Assembly: GCA_027457005.1 (NCBI GenBank)
Contig: DAIDTV010000072.1
Span: 1-7,755, forward strand
Direction: 5' to 3'
Length of the DNA stretch: 7,755 bases
Source of the DNA: Chloroflexota bacterium
Lineage (GTDB): Bacteria; Chloroflexota; Limnocylindria; Limnocylindrales; CSP1-4
Both the position numbers and the translations under genes were made by a program. Below are positions 5,707 to 7,755 of this stretch, piece after piece. Every line of letters begins with the position of its first letter. Position 1 is the first letter of the stretch. The notes beneath the pieces were generated by a model. The model had not been told where the DNA came from, did no database searches, and saw nothing but the letters and a program-made list of their open reading frames with translations.

Positions 5707-6210
5707 GTGGCCAGGTCCCCTCGTGCGATCGTGCTCGTGCACAACCCGGTGGCCCCGTATTCGCGCGCCCTACGCATCGCCCGCTCCCTCGACGCCGAGG
5801 GCTGGGAGGTCCTGATCGCCGGTGCGGCGCGATCGGACCTGCCCGCCGAGGAACGGGACGGCGCGATCCGCAGCGTCCGGGTCGCGCCTGCCGGGTCGCT
5901 GGCCGGCTTCGTCGAGCCCGCGCGCGGCCTCCCTGCGTCCCTGGTGGCGCGCGGCGACGCCGCGGTCGGTGCCGGCGGCCGGCTCCTCGCCCGCCTCCCG
6001 GGCCTGCGGCTGCTTCGCGGCGCCCGCACTCCGACCCCGCGCCGCGCCCTGGGCGTGCTGCGCTGGCCGCTGCCCGCGCGTGCGTGGACCGAGGGGCTGC
6101 GGGGCGCCCTGCCGCCGGCCGACCTGTACCACGCCTGCGGGGTCGCGGCGCTGGTTGCCGCCGAACGGCTGGCGGACGACGCCCGCGCGGGTGTCGGCGG
6201 GGAGCGCTGA
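5707..6210 (+). CDS. GT4-type glycosyltransferase, N-terminal half, cut off by in-frame TGA
   Basis: These 167 residues make the N-terminal Rossmann half of a GT-B glycosyltransferase. RAIVLVHNPVAPYSRALRIARSLDAEGWEVLIAGA near the start is the usual first strand and helix of the acceptor-binding domain, and DLYHACGVAALVAAERL near the end is the strand that precedes the interdomain region. The frame then meets TGA 6208-6210, and the same frame continues at once with the rest of the enzyme. Alone, this half lacks the sugar-nucleotide-binding domain and should be inactive. I prefer GTG 5707 as the start because similarity begins there and a TACACT box lies 7 bases upstream. GTG 5680 in the same frame is the longer alternative (176 residues). 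The most economical reading is a nonsense-mutated pseudogene or a base-calling error, for example CGA to TGA. Confidence 0.7.
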   Translation: MARSPRAIVLVHNPVAPYSRALRIARSLDAEGWEVLIAGAARSDLPAEERDGAIRSVRVAPAGSLAGFVEPARGLPASLVARGDAAVGAGGRLLARLPGLRLLRGARTPTPRRALGVLRWPLPARAWTEGLRGALPPADLYHACGVAALVAAERLADDARAGVGGER

Positions 6211-6222
6211 GCCGGCCGCGTC

Positions 6223-7098
6223 GTGTACGACGTCATCGACCTGTTCCTGGAGGGCAACGCCTACGCGAGCATGCCCCGGCCCCTGAAGCGCCTCTACGAG
6301 CGCCGCGAGCTCGCGCTGGTGGGACGCGCCGACGGCATCGTGACGGTGAACGAGGCGCTCGCCGCCGAGTTGCGCCGCCGCTGGGCACTCGCCGAGGAGC
6401 CGGCGGTGGTGCGCAACTGCCCTCCCTACCTGCCGCCGCGGGAGCCTCCTCCGGATGAGCTGCGGCGTGCCGCGGGGCTAGCTTCCACGACCCGCCTGGT
6501 GCTGTTCCTGGGCATCCTCGGTGCCGACCGCGGGCTGCTCGAGTCGGGCGAGGCCGTACTGCGCCTGCCGGATGCCGCGTTCGTGGCCGTGGGGTTCGGG
6601 CCGTGGTACGAGCGGATGCGGGCCCTGGACGCAGACCCGCGGTTCGCCGGCCGGCACGTGACGCTGCCGCCGGTGCACCCCGACGACGTTCCGCGCTGGG
6701 CGGCCGGGGCCGACGCGGCCCTGATCGCCGTGCCGGGAGACTCGCTCAACCAGCGGCTGTCCACGCCCAACAAGTTCTGGGAATCGCTGGCGGCGGGCGT
6801 TCCACTGGTGGTGGGCCGCGAGCTGGCGGTGATGCGCGAGATCGTGGAGCGGCACGATCTCGGCGCGATCGCCGATCCGGCCGATCCGGAGGATCTCGCG
6901 CGGGCCCTGCGGGAGGTGCTCGATGCGCCGCCGGAGGCTCGCGCGGGCCGTCGCGCTCGCGCGCTCGTCCTGCACCGTGACACGTACCGCTGGGACGTCC
7001 AGGTGCGTCCGCTGCTCGCCCTGGCGGCCCGCCTGGTCCCGGGTTCGGACGGCGATGGGGTAGACTACGGCGTCCGACCGGCGGTCGAGTCCCCCTGA
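6223..7098 (+). CDS. GT4-type glycosyltransferase, C-terminal half (same frame, after the TGA)
   Basis: This 291-residue frame begins at GTG 6223, only 12 bases after the interrupting stop, and is in register with the N-terminal half. It opens with VYDVIDLFLEGNAY, the interdomain segment of this GT4 group that directly follows the last strand of the first half. RADGIVTVNEALAAEL and LVLFLGILGADRGLLESGEAV come next. FVAVGFGPWYERM and VTLPPVHPDDVPRWAAGADAALI follow, and then the nucleotide-sugar site PNKFWESLAAGVPLVV, whose Glu belongs to the family EX7E region. The joined protein would be about 463 residues, normal for a GT4 enzyme. The purine-rich GGGGAG at 6199-6204 is 18 bases from the GTG, too far to argue for an independent gene. 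Translation by re-initiation after the TGA is possible but unproven. The acceptor and sugar cannot be told; cell-envelope polysaccharide or glycolipid is the usual target. Confidence 0.7.
   Translation: MYDVIDLFLEGNAYASMPRPLKRLYERRELALVGRADGIVTVNEALAAELRRRWALAEEPAVVRNCPPYLPPREPPPDELRRAAGLASTTRLVLFLGILGADRGLLESGEAVLRLPDAAFVAVGFGPWYERMRALDADPRFAGRHVTLPPVHPDDVPRWAAGADAALIAVPGDSLNQRLSTPNKFWESLAAGVPLVVGRELAVMREIVERHDLGAIADPADPEDLARALREVLDAPPEARAGRRARALVLHRDTYRWDVQVRPLLALAARLVPGSDGDGVDYGVRPAVESP
7061..7066 (+). promoter_or_regulatory. Candidate -10 element upstream of the foldase gene
   Basis: TAGACT, preceded by GGGG, fits TANNNT and lies inside the end of the glycosyltransferase frame, 91 bases before the foldase ATG. 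It would give a leader of about 85 nt. No clear -35 is seen at normal spacing, so this is a weak call. Confidence 0.25.
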
Positions 7099-7157
7099 CG
7101 ACCCCTGCGGGGACGGCCCGGCCGGCGATTCAGTGGACCACGGAGCACGTCTCTCGC

Positions 7158-7755
7158 ATGACCTTCCGGGCCCGGCCCGTCACGCGCCCTGTGCGGCGCC
7201 TCCCAGCCCAGGACGATCGCCGGCAGCAGGTCGTGGTCAGGTTCGGATTCATCGCGCTGCCGATCGTCGCGGTGCTCATGCTCGCCGGTATCGCGGGCTC
7301 CACCTACTACGCCGATCACCTCACGGCCGTCGCCGGTGTCGACGGGATCGGGATCAGCAGGGACCAGTGGGCCGTGCAGCAGAAGGTCGACGCGTTCCGC
7401 TACTCGGTCCTGGAACGGCGGATCGCCGGCGCCCAGGCCGCCGGCCAGCTGGACCAGGCCACGGCGCAGCAGGACCTCCAGTACGTGAAGCAGCAGATCG
7501 CGGACATCCCGGCCGCCTCGGTCCAGGAACTGATCGACAGGGTGCTCCAGGAGAAGCTGGCGACACAGATGGGGATCACGGTCAGTGGCGCGGAGGTGGA
7601 CGCCCAGCTGGCAAAGGAGGCCACCACGGTCGAGCAGCGCAAGGTGCTCGCCATCATCGTGACGCCGGGCGCGATCCCGGCCGGGGGCGCAGCTCCGGGC
7701 GCGTTCCCGGCCGCGAGCGGTACCCCGGCTCCGGGCGTGACCCCGTCACCAGCCC
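7158..7755 (+). CDS. Membrane-anchored SurA/PrsA-like foldase (SurA N-terminal domain), N-terminal part
   Basis: The frame starts at ATG 7158 and is open through the right edge (199 codons visible). The first 24 residues are cytoplasmic and rich in Arg (MTFRARPVTRPVRRLPAQDD). One membrane helix follows at about 25-50 (VVVRFGFIALPIVAVLMLAG), so the rest should be outside the cell membrane. VAGVDGIGISRDQW (58-71) matches the entry strand of SurA/PrsA chaperone domains. It is followed by long helices with QELIDRVLQEKLATQMGITVSGAEVDAQL, the SurA N-terminal pattern. A peptidyl-prolyl isomerase (parvulin) domain normally follows but is outside the window. After RKVLAIIVTPG there is a Pro/Ala/Gly-rich insertion (from about 170). 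The role is folding of exported proteins. A GGAG at 7142-7145 lies 12 bases upstream of the ATG. The gene is separate from, but in line with, the glycosyltransferase. Confidence 0.8.
   Translation, partial: MTFRARPVTRPVRRLPAQDDRRQQVVVRFGFIALPIVAVLMLAGIAGSTYYADHLTAVAGVDGIGISRDQWAVQQKVDAFRYSVLERRIAGAQAAGQLDQATAQQDLQYVKQQIADIPAASVQELIDRVLQEKLATQMGITVSGAEVDAQLAKEATTVEQRKVLAIIVTPGAIPAGGAAPGAFPAASGTPAPGVTPSPA
7665..7712 (+). repeat. Direct repeat encoding a Pro/Ala/Gly linker in the foldase
   Basis: CCGGGCGCGATCCCGGCC at 7665-7682 recurs at 7695-7712 with one changed base (A to T), a 30-base period that keeps the reading frame. A third, poorer start (CCGGGCG) occurs at 7731. It encodes PGAIPAGGAAPGAFPA-like sequence and probably grew by slippage or in-frame duplication. 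Confidence 0.6.

Noticed and set aside
6208..6210. TGA as a selenocysteine codon or reassigned codon
   Set aside because: TGA ends several other genes in this window, GT4 enzymes have no known selenocysteine at this linker, and no obvious selenocysteine insertion hairpin was recognised just downstream.
5376..6257. 293-codon minus-strand open frame over the SDR end and the glycosyltransferase N-terminal half
   Set aside because: It is rich in Ser, Arg, Pro and Ala without any motif, while the plus strand carries GT-B and SDR patterns in the same stretch.
7089..7114. GTCCCC...GGGGAC inverted repeat around the glycosyltransferase stop, considered as a terminator
   Set aside because: It has only 6-bp arms with a 14-base loop and no T-tract follows, so it is not distinguishable from chance in this composition.
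1..7755. CRISPR arrays, tRNA or rRNA genes, insertion sequences and phage genes
   Set aside because: No regularly spaced repeats, tRNA-like cloverleaf, rRNA motifs, transposase motifs or terminal inverted repeats were recognised by reading both strands. Apart from the sigma remnant, nothing suggests a mobile element.

Overview
The window is about 7.8 kb of very GC-rich bacterial DNA with closely packed genes and GTG starts. The organism cannot be named from it. A membrane-anchored SurA/PrsA-like foldase with a basic cytoplasmic N-terminus, together with a TANNNT-type leaderless promoter, fits a high-GC Chloroflexota (Limnocylindria-like) or actinobacterial genome. This placement is an inference of moderate to low confidence.

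Layout. (1) 1-305, minus: the N-terminal part of an exported DUF4397 protein that runs off the left edge. (2) 306-673: no intact gene. It holds a 16-bp inverted repeat, the remains of a sigma-70 region 4 helix-turn-helix on the plus strand, and two GC-rich hairpins. (3) 4539 down to 674, minus: a compact four-gene operon in the order SRPBCC protein, FAD-dependent oxidoreductase, DUF1365 protein, cyclopropane-fatty-acid-synthase-type methyltransferase. All three junctions overlap or nearly touch. (4) 4540-4626: an 87-bp divergent promoter region. (5) 4627-5604, plus: a DHRS12-like short-chain dehydrogenase, divergent from the operon. (6) 5707-7098, plus: a GT4-type glycosyltransferase reading frame cut in two by an in-frame TGA at 6208-6210. 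It probably starts at a leaderless GTG. (7) 7158 to the right edge, plus: the start of a membrane-anchored SurA/PrsA-like foldase.

The four-gene operon plus the divergent dehydrogenase is the centre of interest. This family set (FAD oxidoreductase, DUF1365, Cfa-like methyltransferase, often with an SDR, an SRPBCC protein and an ECF sigma factor) recurs in bacteria as a module acting on unsaturated acyl chains of membrane phospholipids. The Cfa-like enzyme keeps most catalytic residues of E. coli Cfa. However, it has Glu where cyclopropane synthases have an invariant Gly (E. coli Gly236), and Gln where E. coli has His266. Those changes point towards a methyl-branched unsaturated product, possibly modified further by the flavoenzyme, rather than a simple cyclopropane. 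The degenerate sigma region 4 just beyond the operon may be a relic of a lost ECF regulator.
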